Shown piece after piece: positions 17,124-25,808 of a stretch of 64,000 nucleotides of DNA. Below the pieces are notes generated by a model that searched no databases, was not told where the DNA came from, and was given only the letters and a program-made list of their open reading frames with translations. Origin of the DNA: Bact-08 sp964533215 (GTDB lineage Bacteria > Bacteroidota > Bacteroidia > Bacteroidales > UBA932); the NCBI GenBank assembly GCA_964533215.1, contig CAZHLJ010000003.1, forward strand, positions 62,001 through 126,000, read 5' to 3'. Position 1 is the first letter of the stretch. Each line of letters starts with the position of its first letter. A program made the position numbers and the translations under genes.

Positions 17124-17789
17124 TTATTTTATTCTTGAGATATACTTGTCGATCTCGAAACCTTCAACACTCTTTGCGTATTTGGCCTTAATCTCTTCGT
17201 ATGCTTTTAATGCGTTTTCTTTGTCACCAAGCTCTTCGTACATGATGCCGGCTTTTAGCAGATAGCCTGCCGCAAACGCATTGTCTGCATGCTTGGCTGC
17301 TTTCATATAATAATCAACTGCTTCCTTGTTTTTCTGTAGACCTGCATAAGCATCTCCAATATTGCAGATTGCCCTGGCTTGAAGGATTATGTCTTCTCCG
17401 TCATATTTTTTGAGCAATTTGATAGCCTCTTCATAGTTTCCTAAATGAAGTTCGCAAACGCCGGCATATAGAGTTACAGCATCACCTGCAGTAGAACCAT
17501 ATTCATTAATGATTTGTTTGAATCCCAAAGAGTTGCCGTCACCGTTAAGAGCCAAGGCAAATGAGTCGGCACGAAAATATTGTTCAGCAACAAAAGTTTG
17601 GGCCATAGCTTCATTGATACGAGGTTTGCGGTAAAGGTGCTGATAAGCAAAACCAATTGCAGTTACTGCAACAATAGCGATTACTAAGTAAAATAGTGGT
17701 TTTTTGTACCTTTCAATAAAGTGCTCAGTTTGATTAAGAGCTTCACCTACCGATTCTTCTGGTTCGTGGTTTTTGATGTTCTTTGACAT
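17124..17789 (-). CDS. Membrane-anchored TPR protein
   Basis: The protein of about 221 residues has a short cytoplasmic head, one helix (about 32-52) and a periplasmic part made of TPR units (for example GNYEEAIKLLKKY, CNIGDAYAGLQKNKEAVDYY and MYEELGDKENALKAY). The layout resembles YfgM-type ancillary proteins of the secretion system, but that is only an architectural likeness. I chose the ATG at 17789; another ATG four codons earlier (17801) is equally possible. It is the first gene of a transcript with yebC. Confidence 0.75.
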   Translation of the reverse strand: MSKNIKNHEPEESVGEALNQTEHFIERYKKPLFYLVIAIVAVTAIGFAYQHLYRKPRINEAMAQTFVAEQYFRADSFALALNGDGNSLGFKQIINEYGSTAGDAVTLYAGVCELHLGNYEEAIKLLKKYDGEDIILQARAICNIGDAYAGLQKNKEAVDYYMKAAKHADNAFAAGYLLKAGIMYEELGDKENALKAYEEIKAKYAKSVEGFEIDKYISRIK

Positions 17790-17816
17790 TTTTATTTTCA
17801 TTTTTTATGCAGGTTG

Positions 17817-17846
17817 CAAAATTACTATATTTTGTCTAATCTCAAA
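17817..17846 (-). promoter_or_regulatory. Promoter of the TPR-yebC transcript
   Basis: On the minus strand TTTG (17843-17846) is 18 nt before TAATTTTG (17817-17824), slightly tighter than the usual 19-21 spacing. It faces away from recF. On the plus strand a -7-like TAACTTTG is at 17867-17874, but I see no matching -33 element there. Confidence 0.5.
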
Positions 17847-17892
17847 TTTTTAATTAAGAAAAGTCGTAACTTTGTCATATAAAACCACACAA

Positions 17893-18981
17893 ATGTATCT
17901 TAAAAAGATTTCGATTGTCAACTTTAAGAATATATCCGAGGCGCATATTGGATTTTCACCAAAAATAAACTGTATTACGGGAATCAACGGTTCTGGAAAG
18001 ACTAACCTTCTGGATGCTGTATATTATCTATCCATGACCAAGAGCTTCTTTTCCGGAATGGAGCAGTTTACAATCAAGTATGATTGTGATATGACAGCAC
18101 TTCATGCAGATTATTTAAGAGAAGATGGAACTGAGGAGACGATTTCGCTGTCATTGGACAACAACGGAGAGAAGCATATCAAGAGAAATTCAAAGAGCTA
18201 TCTAAGGCTCTCAGATCATATAGGACTTATTCCCATAGTGATGGTTTCACCTGCAGATACCTCTCTGATTAACGAAGGGGGAGAAGAGCGGAGGAAATTC
18301 ATAAATGCCATTCTGTCACAGATGGACAGGGAGTATCTCAGGAGGTTGCAGAATTATAACCAGCTTCTTAATCAGAGAAACCGGCTGCTTAAAGGAATTA
18401 ACGTTCCTGACGATCTGCTTTCGACATTTTCGGAGCAGCTATCCCATCACGCATCATATATATTCAGGTCAAGAAAAGAGTTCACGGATAAGCTTCTTCC
18501 TCTTGTCTCACATTATTACAGCATGCTTTCCGGAGGAAGGGAAGATATAAGCATTGAGTACAAGTCCGACCTTAAGGAGGCCTCTCTCATTGATCTGCTT
18601 GAGCGTAACAAGGAGAGGGACAAGACTCTTAAGTTCACTACGGCTGGGATTCAGCGAGATGATCTATCTTTTGTGATGAATGGATATCCTATCAGGAAAT
18701 GCGGTTCCCAAGGACAACAGAAATCGTTCCTTATATCGCTTAAACTGGCGCAGTTCAGCATAATGAAGGATATGCACTCTGTTCCGCCTATACTTCTTCT
18801 TGATGATGTGTTCGATAAACTGGACATGCTAAGAGTAGAATCTCTTCTCAGACTGGTCTCTTCAGATTCATTCGGGCAGATTTTTATATCTGACAGCAGT
18901 AAAGTGAGGATTTCAAATATTATGGAGACAATAGATGGAGATTCAGTATCGATAGAAATTGAAAATGGAACGATATTATGA
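17893..18981 (+). CDS. recF: DNA replication/repair protein RecF
   Basis: The 362-residue SMC-like ATPase has Walker A GINGSGKTNLLDAV near the N-terminus, the signature-like KCGSQGQQKSFLISLKLAQ and Walker B PILLLDDVFDKLD near the C-terminus. RecF helps load RecA onto gapped DNA through RecR/RecO. The ATG at 17893 gives the usual MYLKKISIVNFKN start; a TTG at 17872 would add seven residues. The stop overlaps the next start as ATGA, so it is translationally coupled to the DUF721 gene. Confidence 0.96.
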   Translation: MYLKKISIVNFKNISEAHIGFSPKINCITGINGSGKTNLLDAVYYLSMTKSFFSGMEQFTIKYDCDMTALHADYLREDGTEETISLSLDNNGEKHIKRNSKSYLRLSDHIGLIPIVMVSPADTSLINEGGEERRKFINAILSQMDREYLRRLQNYNQLLNQRNRLLKGINVPDDLLSTFSEQLSHHASYIFRSRKEFTDKLLPLVSHYYSMLSGGREDISIEYKSDLKEASLIDLLERNKERDKTLKFTTAGIQRDDLSFVMNGYPIRKCGSQGQQKSFLISLKLAQFSIMKDMHSVPPILLLDDVFDKLDMLRVESLLRLVSSDSFGQIFISDSSKVRISNIMETIDGDSVSIEIENGTIL

Positions 18982-19268
18982 AGAGGGAGAATTATGTAAA
19001 GATTGACGAACTCCTTGGCAGATTTGTGAAAGAGTTCGGTCTGGAAAACGGTCTGCAAAGATCAGAAGTGTTTAATGCCTGGGATCAGGTTGTGGGTCTT
19101 AAATTTTCCAAATTCACCATCAATAAGTTCTATAGAGATAAGATATTGTATTGTACCATAAGTTCTTCTGTGGCAAGAGATCAGCTTTTCATGAGAAAGG
19201 CACAAATAATAAGCCGGATAAATGAGATTCTGGGCAAGGAATATGTTACCCAGATAATACTCAAATAG
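18978..19268 (+). CDS. DUF721 (DciA-like) protein
   Basis: The 96-residue protein fits DUF721, whose members include DciA, a loader or partner of the replicative helicase. Visible features are LLGRFVKEFGLENGL, AWDQVVG and the beta segment YCTISSSVARDQLFMRKAQI. Adjacency to recF is common for this family and supports a replication role. It overlaps recF by 4 nt and is followed by pdxB after 12 nt. Confidence 0.85.
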   Translation: MKRENYVKIDELLGRFVKEFGLENGLQRSEVFNAWDQVVGLKFSKFTINKFYRDKILYCTISSSVARDQLFMRKAQIISRINEILGKEYVTQIILK

Positions 19269-19280
19269 AGTTACAGAGTA

Positions 19281-20399
19281 ATGAAGAAAGAGATTAAAAT
19301 TGTTGTAGATGAGGATATCCCCTTTATCAAAGGGGTATTGGAGCCATTTGCAAGTGTTTCATATTTCAAAGGGAACAAGATCGGTCCTCATGAGATTTCT
19401 GATGCAGATGCTTTAATAATAAGGACAAGGACTAAATGCGATGCAAGTCTGCTAAGAGGAAGCCGTGTCGGATTCATCGCTTCGGCAACTATTGGGAAAG
19501 ATCATGTTGATCTGGAATATTGCCGGGAAAATGGTATTTTTTTTACAAATGCTGCCGGGTGCAATGCCTGGGGAGTGGTACAATATGTTCTTACTGCTAT
19601 TTATTCTCTGGCAGATAAAAAAGGGTTTGATGTCGCAGAGAAGACTATCGGTATTATTGGAGCAGGAAATGTGGGAGAGAGGCTAGCCTCAACTTGTGAA
19701 TCTCTTGGTTTGAAGGTTTTAAGATGCGATCCGCCTGTCAGGGAGAAGCTTGAGAAAAAGCTGGATTTTGTAAATGGCGGGAGTTTTTCTGTTGATAGAT
19801 CACATCTCTCAGCGGAGCAATTTTATAATATAAAGGAGGTAGTGCAAAAGGCTGATATAGTCACACTGCATGTTCCTTTAGAGCCATCCACCAAGTCCCT
19901 GTTCAACAAAGAGATGTTTTCAGAGATGAAGCCGGGTGCCGTTTTCATTAATTCATCCCGAGGTGAGGTAGTGGATGAGGATGCCCTTATATTTGCCAGA
20001 GAAAAACTTTCCGGGCTGGTGCTGGATGTCTGGTGTAATGAACCCGAAATAAATAAAAGACTTTTGAAATTGGCAGACATAGCGACACCTCATATTGCAG
20101 GCTACTCTCTGGAGGGGAAAATAAATGCAACAATAATTGTTATTCGTGAAATTTCTAAATATTTTAAAATAAAGGAATTAAGTAATTTTTCCATAGGCTA
20201 TCCCCAATATCAGACAATCAATTCTGACAATCTTTTCTTTTTGTTAAGAGAAACTTTTCCGATATTTGATGAGGATAGAAAGTTGAGAGATAATCCTTCT
20301 CTTTTTGAAAAGATAAGGTCTTCTTACTCTTACAGAAGAGAGATATCACCAGAGATTTACATGAATTTTAGTGCAAACAAAACAATCAAGATATGCTGA
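19281..20399 (+). CDS. pdxB: 4-phosphoerythronate dehydrogenase
   Basis: The 372-residue D-2-hydroxyacid dehydrogenase has the NAD-binding IGIIGAGNVGERLA, the catalytic region INSSRGEVVDEDAL, the glutamate in CNEPEIN and the histidine in TPHIAGYSLEGK. The N-terminal VDEDIPFIKGVLEPFASVSYF and a C-terminal dimer domain after about residue 300 match PdxB, an early enzyme of vitamin B6 synthesis. It sits in the recF-DUF721 cluster and overlaps the DUF4301 gene by 7 nt. Confidence 0.92.
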   Translation: MKKEIKIVVDEDIPFIKGVLEPFASVSYFKGNKIGPHEISDADALIIRTRTKCDASLLRGSRVGFIASATIGKDHVDLEYCRENGIFFTNAAGCNAWGVVQYVLTAIYSLADKKGFDVAEKTIGIIGAGNVGERLASTCESLGLKVLRCDPPVREKLEKKLDFVNGGSFSVDRSHLSAEQFYNIKEVVQKADIVTLHVPLEPSTKSLFNKEMFSEMKPGAVFINSSRGEVVDEDALIFAREKLSGLVLDVWCNEPEINKRLLKLADIATPHIAGYSLEGKINATIIVIREISKYFKIKELSNFSIGYPQYQTINSDNLFFLLRETFPIFDEDRKLRDNPSLFEKIRSSYSYRREISPEIYMNFSANKTIKIC

Positions 20400-21877
20400 C
20401 CCAGGAAGATCTTATACAATTGGAAGAACAAGGTGTTTCAAAAGAATCTGTGATGGAAGAGATCGGTTGCTTCGAAAAAGGATTCCCTTTTCTTAGAATT
20501 GTCTCACCAGCTACAGTTGAAAATGGAATATTTCAACTTTCGGTTAAAGAACAGAATGATGCCATAAGTAAATATGACGATTTTGAGGGAGAGATATGTA
20601 AATTTGTTCCAGCCTCAGGTGCGGCAACCAGAATGTTTAAAGATTTATATGAAGGAATGTCTAAACTGGATCGAGGAGAGGCGCCTGGGAAAAATTCTTC
20701 TGTAAACCTCTTTTTCCATTACCTGGGGAGTTTCGCTTTTTACAATGACCTAACAAAATTTCCAGGATTTGATATAAAGGACAGATTGGCTACCCTTAAA
20801 TTGGTTCTTTTGCCTCAAGGCCTCAATTACGGCTCCTTGCCAAAGGGGCTAATTAAATTTCATAAATACCTGCAAGGATCGCGGACTGCTTTTGAGGAGC
20901 ATCTGGTTGAAGCAGCTCTTTATTCAAAAGGTAAGGATGGGATCTCAAGATTAGTTGTAACTGTAGCTCCCGAACATCTTGATGGTTTCAGGGCCTTGCT
21001 GGAGAGAGCAAGAAAAAAATATGAATCGAGATATGATGTTGAGTATGATGTAAAGTTCACTATCCAGAAGCAGTCTACAGATACAATTGCTGTAGATGAT
21101 AAAAACAACCCGTTCAGAAAGGAAGATGGTTCATTGGTTTTCAGACCGGCCGGACATGGCGCCCTGATCGAAAACCTTAATGAATTGACCTCAGACATTA
21201 TTATTATAAAGAATATTGATAATGTTGTAAAGGAGCAGCTTCTTCCTGAGACTATCCGATGGAAAAAGATACTTGGAGGTGTTCTTATATCTGTGAAAGA
21301 GAAGATTAATAGTTATCTGCGCGCTTTGGATGGAGAGTCGGACTCTTTGCTTAATGAAGAGATCATAAATTTTCTGGAGAAAACATTTTGTATAAGAATA
21401 CCTTCAGTCCCTGATGTCATTCTTAAAGAGTATCTTCGGGCTAAACTTGACCGTCCGGTGAGAGTATGCGGAATGGTAAAAAACCTTGGAGAACCCGGAG
21501 GTGGTCCATATATTGTCTATGATGCAGATGGAGCGACCTCCCTCCAGATTCTGGAAAGTGCGCAGTTGGACAAAACTGATCCAAGGACAAAAGAGTTTAT
21601 GAGAAAATCAACCCATTTCAATCCTGTGGACTTGGTTTGCTCATTCAAAGATTACAATGGCAATAAATATGACCTCCATAGATTTATTGATCCCGAAACC
21701 GGCTTTATCTCCAACAAAAGTCTTGAAGGCCGTCCAATCAAAGCCTTGGAGCTTCCCGGGTTGTGGAATGGCGCAATGAGTCAGTGGAATACGGTTTTTA
21801 TAGAGGTTCCTGTGGTTACCTTCAATCCTGTAAAGACGGTTATAGACCTCCTTCGCCCGGAGCATCTCTCACTATAG
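20393..21877 (+). CDS. DUF4301 family protein
   Basis: The 494-residue protein matches the Bacteroidota DUF4301 family: LEEQGVSKESVMEEIGCFEK at the start, KFVPASGAATRMFKDLYE, FRPAGHGALIENLNEL and VRVCGMVKNLGEPGGGPYIV later. Patterns such as PASGAATRMFK and RPAGHGAL resemble nucleotide-sugar or phosphate-binding loops, which suggests an enzyme, but I cannot name a reaction. It overlaps pdxB by 7 nt and ends the plus-strand cluster. It has no signal peptide. Confidence 0.85.
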   Translation: MLTQEDLIQLEEQGVSKESVMEEIGCFEKGFPFLRIVSPATVENGIFQLSVKEQNDAISKYDDFEGEICKFVPASGAATRMFKDLYEGMSKLDRGEAPGKNSSVNLFFHYLGSFAFYNDLTKFPGFDIKDRLATLKLVLLPQGLNYGSLPKGLIKFHKYLQGSRTAFEEHLVEAALYSKGKDGISRLVVTVAPEHLDGFRALLERARKKYESRYDVEYDVKFTIQKQSTDTIAVDDKNNPFRKEDGSLVFRPAGHGALIENLNELTSDIIIIKNIDNVVKEQLLPETIRWKKILGGVLISVKEKINSYLRALDGESDSLLNEEIINFLEKTFCIRIPSVPDVILKEYLRAKLDRPVRVCGMVKNLGEPGGGPYIVYDADGATSLQILESAQLDKTDPRTKEFMRKSTHFNPVDLVCSFKDYNGNKYDLHRFIDPETGFISNKSLEGRPIKALELPGLWNGAMSQWNTVFIEVPVVTFNPVKTVIDLLRPEHLSL

Positions 21878-21893
21878 TTATCTCATCTGACAA

Positions 21894-22277
21894 TTATTGG
21901 ATCTTATCTGAAAATTTACGTGACAGTAGCTGCTCCAGAAGAATGAGAATTGCTGAATTAATAGTGATTATTGTCCATAATGCAGAAGGTCTGACAAAAA
22001 GTGCCTCTTTCATACCGGAAATGATTTTCATAGCCTTGTTTGCCAAAGAACGTATTTCGATATGAAAAAAGTATCTGTTTATCAGGTATGTACATATAAT
22101 AAACACAACTGATGTTACAGAAACTATGAGGATGTCATTTATATTTTCTCTCCTTATTGCCTTCCTCTCTTTTTCTTGTGTTATTTTATGAAATACCTTT
22201 TCTGAAAAATCAGATGACATATCTTCACTTTTGAATTGAGAAAACAACTCTTTTAGTTGATTATCAGTGTTATCCAT
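21894..22277 (-). CDS. Putative anti-sigma factor, two-helix membrane protein
   Basis: The 127-residue protein has a soluble N-terminal part (1-47) with DFSEKVFHKITQEKERKA, then helices at about 49-66 and 100-116. It overlaps the ECF sigma gene by 8 nt on the same strand, the usual arrangement for an anti-sigma factor. The zinc-binding motif of classical anti-sigma domains is absent. The role is inferred from position and topology, not from a recognised domain. Confidence 0.6.
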   Translation of the reverse strand: MDNTDNQLKELFSQFKSEDMSSDFSEKVFHKITQEKERKAIRRENINDILIVSVTSVVFIICTYLINRYFFHIEIRSLANKAMKIISGMKEALFVRPSALWTIITINSAILILLEQLLSRKFSDKIQ

Positions 22278-22833
22278 AGCTTACCTCCCTGTTTTCATAT
22301 AATATATTACTCAACCTTTTTTTTGACCGATGTAAGCGCACCTTAACGTTTGATTCACTTAAACCTGAAATCTCAGCCAGCTCTTTTATGCTTTTTTCGT
22401 AGAGATAGAATGATAGAATCAGAAATTTGTCTTTTGAGTCAAGTTGTATTAATGCTTTATTTAAAATATTAAACCTTATTTCCTTCTCATTTTTGGTTTC
22501 AATTCCTGATTCCTCTTCAGAGGCAATCTGGAAATTACCACAATCGATTGAAATGAAAACTCTCTTTTTTCCTCTTGCCTTTGAGATAGCCATATTATAG
22601 GCAATTCTGTAAAGCCATGTGGAAAAAGAGCATTCACCTCTGAAATTCCTGATAGAGAAGAATGCTTTTACAAATACATCTTGTGCAACCTCTTCTGCCT
22701 CTTCCCTGTTGGATAGAACCCCACGGATCAAATTGAAGATGCTGGCTGAATGCCTCTTTACAAGTTCTTCATAAAGACGCTCTTCACCGCATTTTATTCT
22801 TTCAATAATCCTTAATTCTTCCTCTTTGGTCAT
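22270..22833 (-). CDS. ECF RNA polymerase sigma factor
   Basis: The 187-residue protein has region 2 with EELVKRHSASIFNLIRGVL, AEEVAQDVFVKAFFSIRNF and FSTWLYRIAYNMAISKARGK, then region 4 with LSESNVKVRLHRSKKRL. These are the ECF (sigma-70 family) hallmarks. It overlaps a putative membrane anti-sigma gene. A GTAAC-N16-CGTC promoter lies just upstream and an identical one faces the other way, which points to autoregulation. Confidence 0.94.
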   Translation of the reverse strand: MTKEEELRIIERIKCGEERLYEELVKRHSASIFNLIRGVLSNREEAEEVAQDVFVKAFFSIRNFRGECSFSTWLYRIAYNMAISKARGKKRVFISIDCGNFQIASEEESGIETKNEKEIRFNILNKALIQLDSKDKFLILSFYLYEKSIKELAEISGLSESNVKVRLHRSKKRLSNILYENREVSYG

Positions 22834-22845
22834 AACTTGATATAA

Positions 22846-22870
22846 GACGCAATATGTCGTATAAAGTTAC
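22846..22870 (-). promoter_or_regulatory. ECF-type promoter of the sigma-factor gene
   Basis: On the minus strand GTAAC (22866-22870) is separated by 16 nt from CGTC (22846-22849), the classical ECF promoter layout. The -10 element lies 12 nt before the sigma ATG, so the leader would be only a few nucleotides. The matching element on the opposite strand is at 22896-22920. Confidence 0.72.
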
Positions 22871-22895
22871 ACATATATTATTTGAATATTTAGTT

Positions 22896-22920
22896 GTAAC
22901 CTTTTATGTAGAGATGCGTC
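22896..22920 (+). promoter_or_regulatory. ECF-type promoter of the divergent membrane-protein gene
   Basis: On the plus strand GTAAC (22896-22900) and CGTC (22917-22920) are 16 nt apart, exactly as in the opposing sigma promoter. It precedes the gene at 22950 by 29 nt, making that gene a likely member of the sigma factor's regulon. Confidence 0.72.
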
Positions 22921-22949
22921 AAAACACCAAACAATAAAAACAAAATATC

Positions 22950-23387
22950 ATGATGGATTTCATTACAGTGCCATTTACTTTTGGAATAGGAGCCTACGCT
23001 TTCTATAAGCTAATGGAACTTTTTATCAGAAAAAAAGAGAGGATAATGATTATTGAAAAACTCTCTGCATTGGAGGGGGTCTCAAGTGAGAAGCTGGACT
23101 TTTCCAAATTGTTTTCCAATTCTAAAAGCGATAAGGGGCAGTATCTCGCATTGAGATTCGGATCTCTGATTGTAGGCTTGGGTTTTGGCTTGCTGGTGGG
23201 CTATTTCCTTGGTATGTTTGCCTTTCCTGGATTTTCGTACATGAGCGATAGTGATAGTTATTATAGAATGCGAGATTCCATTGAACTTCTATATGGCTCA
23301 TCCACTTTGCTTTTTGGAGGGCTTGGTCTTATTGTGGGCTTTTTGCTGGAACACAAAATGCGTAAAGAGGCTGCCTCTCACGAATGA
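22950..23387 (+). CDS. Small membrane protein under ECF-type promoter
   Basis: The 145-residue protein has a hydrophobic N-terminus (about 5-22), a charged stretch (about 24-65), and two further helices (about 70-92 and 117-134), with an acidic loop FSYMSDSDSYYRMRDS between them. It resembles the DUF6249-type proteins next to ECF sigma genes, but I am not sure of that family. The ATG at 22953 is an equally possible start. It is divergent from the sigma factor and shares its promoter type. Confidence 0.7.
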   Translation: MMDFITVPFTFGIGAYAFYKLMELFIRKKERIMIIEKLSALEGVSSEKLDFSKLFSNSKSDKGQYLALRFGSLIVGLGFGLLVGYFLGMFAFPGFSYMSDSDSYYRMRDSIELLYGSSTLLFGGLGLIVGFLLEHKMRKEAASHE

Positions 23388-23410
23388 CTTAGTAACATTT
23401 CAATATTCAG

Positions 23411-23447
23411 AAAAAAAATAGCTGCCTTTCGGACAGCTATTTTTTTT
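23411..23447. terminator. Bidirectional terminator
   Basis: A hairpin with arms AAAAAAATAGCTG and CAGCTATTTTTTT, with an inner CC/GG and a TTTC loop, lies between the convergent membrane-protein and DHS-like genes. It has A and T runs on both sides. Confidence 0.88.
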
Positions 23448-23466
23448 GTTGGTAAGAATAATTTAT

Positions 23467-24534
23467 CTATTTCTCAAAGAGAATACCAGAACCCTTTGTG
23501 CCACTCTTGAACAGAAGTGCATGGTCCTTGCGTACCCTTTCTTTCCAGTCGCCTTTGTGATATGCATAGCTTACAATGATAGGAACTACGGTTGTAGCCT
23601 CGGCGTAAACCATTTGCTCGTGTGCGGTGTTGACCTTGCCCCAAGAGTTGGCCTCTTTGAGGGTAGAGCTGGAGCAGGCCCCGTCGCGAACGTCTGCCAC
23701 TGTTATCTGAACAGCGTATTGGTGCATAGGAGCGTCGAATCCAAGGCATTCTGCGCATACAACTGTGTCCTGAGCAAAATTCTTAGGTACTCCGCCACCA
23801 ACCATGAACAGACCACTTGTCTTCGCAGATAGCTTTACCTCTGTCAGTTCGCGGAAATCAGCCACAGAGTCGATTGTCATATATGGCTTGCCCTCTTTCA
23901 TCCTCTCAATCTGATGCATTACCAGACCAAAACCGGCACTGCAGTCGCTGAATGCAGGTACAAAGATTGGAATGTTCAATTCGTATGCAGTCTGGATAAG
24001 CGAATTTTTCTTAACAGAATTTTTGCTGAGCCACTTTCCGATTTCGTAAATAAATTCTCGTGAAGAGTAAGGACGTGGCTCCAATAAGTCAGCAATCTTC
24101 TTAATAGTAGCATCGCAATTCTGAAGTTCTTCCTCATCGATGAAAGTATCGTATATTCTGTCGATATAGTTTGATCTCAAGTGAGTGTCGTCAATGAACT
24201 GTGTGCCTTTGTAGTGTTTGAAGCCTAATGCTTCAAAGAAGTCCATGTCAATGATAGAAGCTCCTGTGGAAACAACAGCATCAATCATGTTAAAGCGAAG
24301 CATGTCAACATATACCTGCATACATCCGCCGGCAGACGTGCTTCCTGCAATGATAAGCCAGTTTGTAGACTCTTTGTCCTTTATCATCAATTGAAGAATG
24401 TCGGAAGCAGTGGCTGTGTCGCGGGATGTGAAAGACATGTCACGCATTGAATCGATTAATGTGGTAGAATCAATTTTCGTAATGTCTATGTGCTTGATAG
24501 TCTCCTGCAGTAGATCTTTCTTAGTGGGTTTCAT
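23467..24534 (-). CDS. Deoxyhypusine-synthase-like protein
   Basis: The protein of 355 residues belongs to the deoxyhypusine synthase family: LIIAGSTSAGG, VSTGASIIDMDFFEALG, FVPAFSDCSAGFG and the lysine loop GLFMVGGGVPKN, where deoxyhypusine synthase uses lysine to form an imine with the aminobutyl group. Bacteria have no eIF5A, so it probably works on a small polyamine substrate, as homospermidine-synthase-like members do. Divergent lysA adjoins it. I chose the ATG at 24534; a TTG two codons upstream is less likely. The exact product is unknown. Confidence 0.82.
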   Translation of the reverse strand: MKPTKKDLLQETIKHIDITKIDSTTLIDSMRDMSFTSRDTATASDILQLMIKDKESTNWLIIAGSTSAGGCMQVYVDMLRFNMIDAVVSTGASIIDMDFFEALGFKHYKGTQFIDDTHLRSNYIDRIYDTFIDEEELQNCDATIKKIADLLEPRPYSSREFIYEIGKWLSKNSVKKNSLIQTAYELNIPIFVPAFSDCSAGFGLVMHQIERMKEGKPYMTIDSVADFRELTEVKLSAKTSGLFMVGGGVPKNFAQDTVVCAECLGFDAPMHQYAVQITVADVRDGACSSSTLKEANSWGKVNTAHEQMVYAEATTVVPIIVSYAYHKGDWKERVRKDHALLFKSGTKGSGILFEK

Positions 24535-24557
24535 TTTCAATCAGATTAAATTTTGCG

Positions 24558-24587
24558 CAAAGATATATATTTTGATTTAAGAACAAG
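24558..24587 (-). promoter_or_regulatory. Possible promoter of the DHS-like gene
   Basis: On the minus strand TATCTTTG (24558-24565) matches the -7 box and lies 23 nt before the ATG. The best -33 candidate is CTTG (24584-24587), 18 nt away and not perfect. It is arranged divergently from the lysA promoter. Confidence 0.4.
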
Positions 24588-24603
24588 TTTTTTACTACAT
24601 TTG
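24571..24603 (+). promoter_or_regulatory. Bacteroidales-type promoter of lysA
   Basis: TTTG (24571-24574) and TACATTTG (24596-24603) are separated by 21 nt, an exact fit to the -33/-7 consensus. It lies 29 nt before the lysA ATG. Confidence 0.72.
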
Positions 24604-24632
24604 TTTCAATTAACAATAGTGTAATTATAATT

Positions 24633-25781
24633 ATGTTTGATATTAAGACACTGGGACAATTTGAAACAACAGAAACTCCTTTCTATTATTACGATTTGAC
24701 GTTATTAAAGAAAACTTTGGATCTTTACAAGACCGGAATCGATAAATATAACTACAAAGCACATTATGCCTTGAAGGCAAATGCAAATCCGCAGATTCTA
24801 GATATTATAAAAAACTATGGGCTTGGTGCAGACTGTGTAAGCGGAAACGAAGTCTCATTAGCCATTAAATGTGGTTTTGATCCGGATAAGATAGTATATG
24901 CCGGTGTAGGCAAATCGGATAAAGAGATAATAACAGCCCTGAAAGGAGGGATCTTCAGTTTTAACTGCGAGTCAATTCCTGAGATAGAGGTGATTAATGA
25001 CATTGCAGGAGGACTTGGCCGCAAGGCAAGGATATCCCTTCGTATTAATCCGGATATTGATGCGCATACTCACAAATATATAAGTACAGGGCGCTCTCAG
25101 GATAAATTTGGAATCAGTCCATGGATGTTCGAGCCGGTACTGAATACAATTGCAAGGTGTAATAATATAGAGCTCATAGGACTCCATTTTCATGTAGGTT
25201 CTCAGATCACAGACCTTCACGTTTTTGAAATGTTGAGCGGTAGAGTTAACGAGCTTCAGGGATGGTTCAGAGACCATGGTCAATTATTAGGCAATATTAA
25301 TCTAGGAGGAGGATTGGGAATAGATTATGGTGACCCTGATGCCAATCCTATTCCGGACTTTATGAATTATTTCAGCATCATAAATAAGAATCTGAAGACC
25401 TATCCAGGTCAGTCAGTACATTTTGAACCAGGAAGAGCACTGGTTGCCCAGTGTGGTACTCTCATATCAAGAGTGCTCTATGTAAAGATAGGGAAGGGCA
25501 AGAAATTTGCTATACTGGATGCCGGAATGAATGATCTAATTCGACCTGCGCTGTATCAGGCTATCCATAAAGTGCAGAACCTTACTTCTAAAGGCCGAAT
25601 TATGAAATACGATGTTGTAGGCCCTATTTGTGAATCCAGCGATAGATTTGGAAAAAATGTTCCGTTACCGCAGACCTCCAGAGGGGATATCATTGCAATA
25701 CGCTCTGCGGGTGCGTATGGACAGGTGATGAGGATGAGGTACAATCAAAAAGAACTTGCCCCTGAGTACTATTCCGTATAA
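24633..25781 (+). CDS. lysA: Diaminopimelate decarboxylase
   Basis: The 382-residue PLP enzyme has the lysine motif YALKANANPQIL, HFHVGSQITD, GGGLGIDYGDP, FEPGRALVAQCG and the catalytic cysteine in GPICESSD. It should convert meso-diaminopimelate to lysine in the cytoplasm. Fold type III also includes other amino-acid decarboxylases. The next gene encodes a TetR regulator, 27 nt later on the same strand. Confidence 0.9.
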   Translation: MFDIKTLGQFETTETPFYYYDLTLLKKTLDLYKTGIDKYNYKAHYALKANANPQILDIIKNYGLGADCVSGNEVSLAIKCGFDPDKIVYAGVGKSDKEIITALKGGIFSFNCESIPEIEVINDIAGGLGRKARISLRINPDIDAHTHKYISTGRSQDKFGISPWMFEPVLNTIARCNNIELIGLHFHVGSQITDLHVFEMLSGRVNELQGWFRDHGQLLGNINLGGGLGIDYGDPDANPIPDFMNYFSIINKNLKTYPGQSVHFEPGRALVAQCGTLISRVLYVKIGKGKKFAILDAGMNDLIRPALYQAIHKVQNLTSKGRIMKYDVVGPICESSDRFGKNVPLPQTSRGDIIAIRSAGAYGQVMRMRYNQKELAPEYYSV

Positions 25782-25808
25782 ATATTTATTAATTTAAATC
25801 AATTGGTT

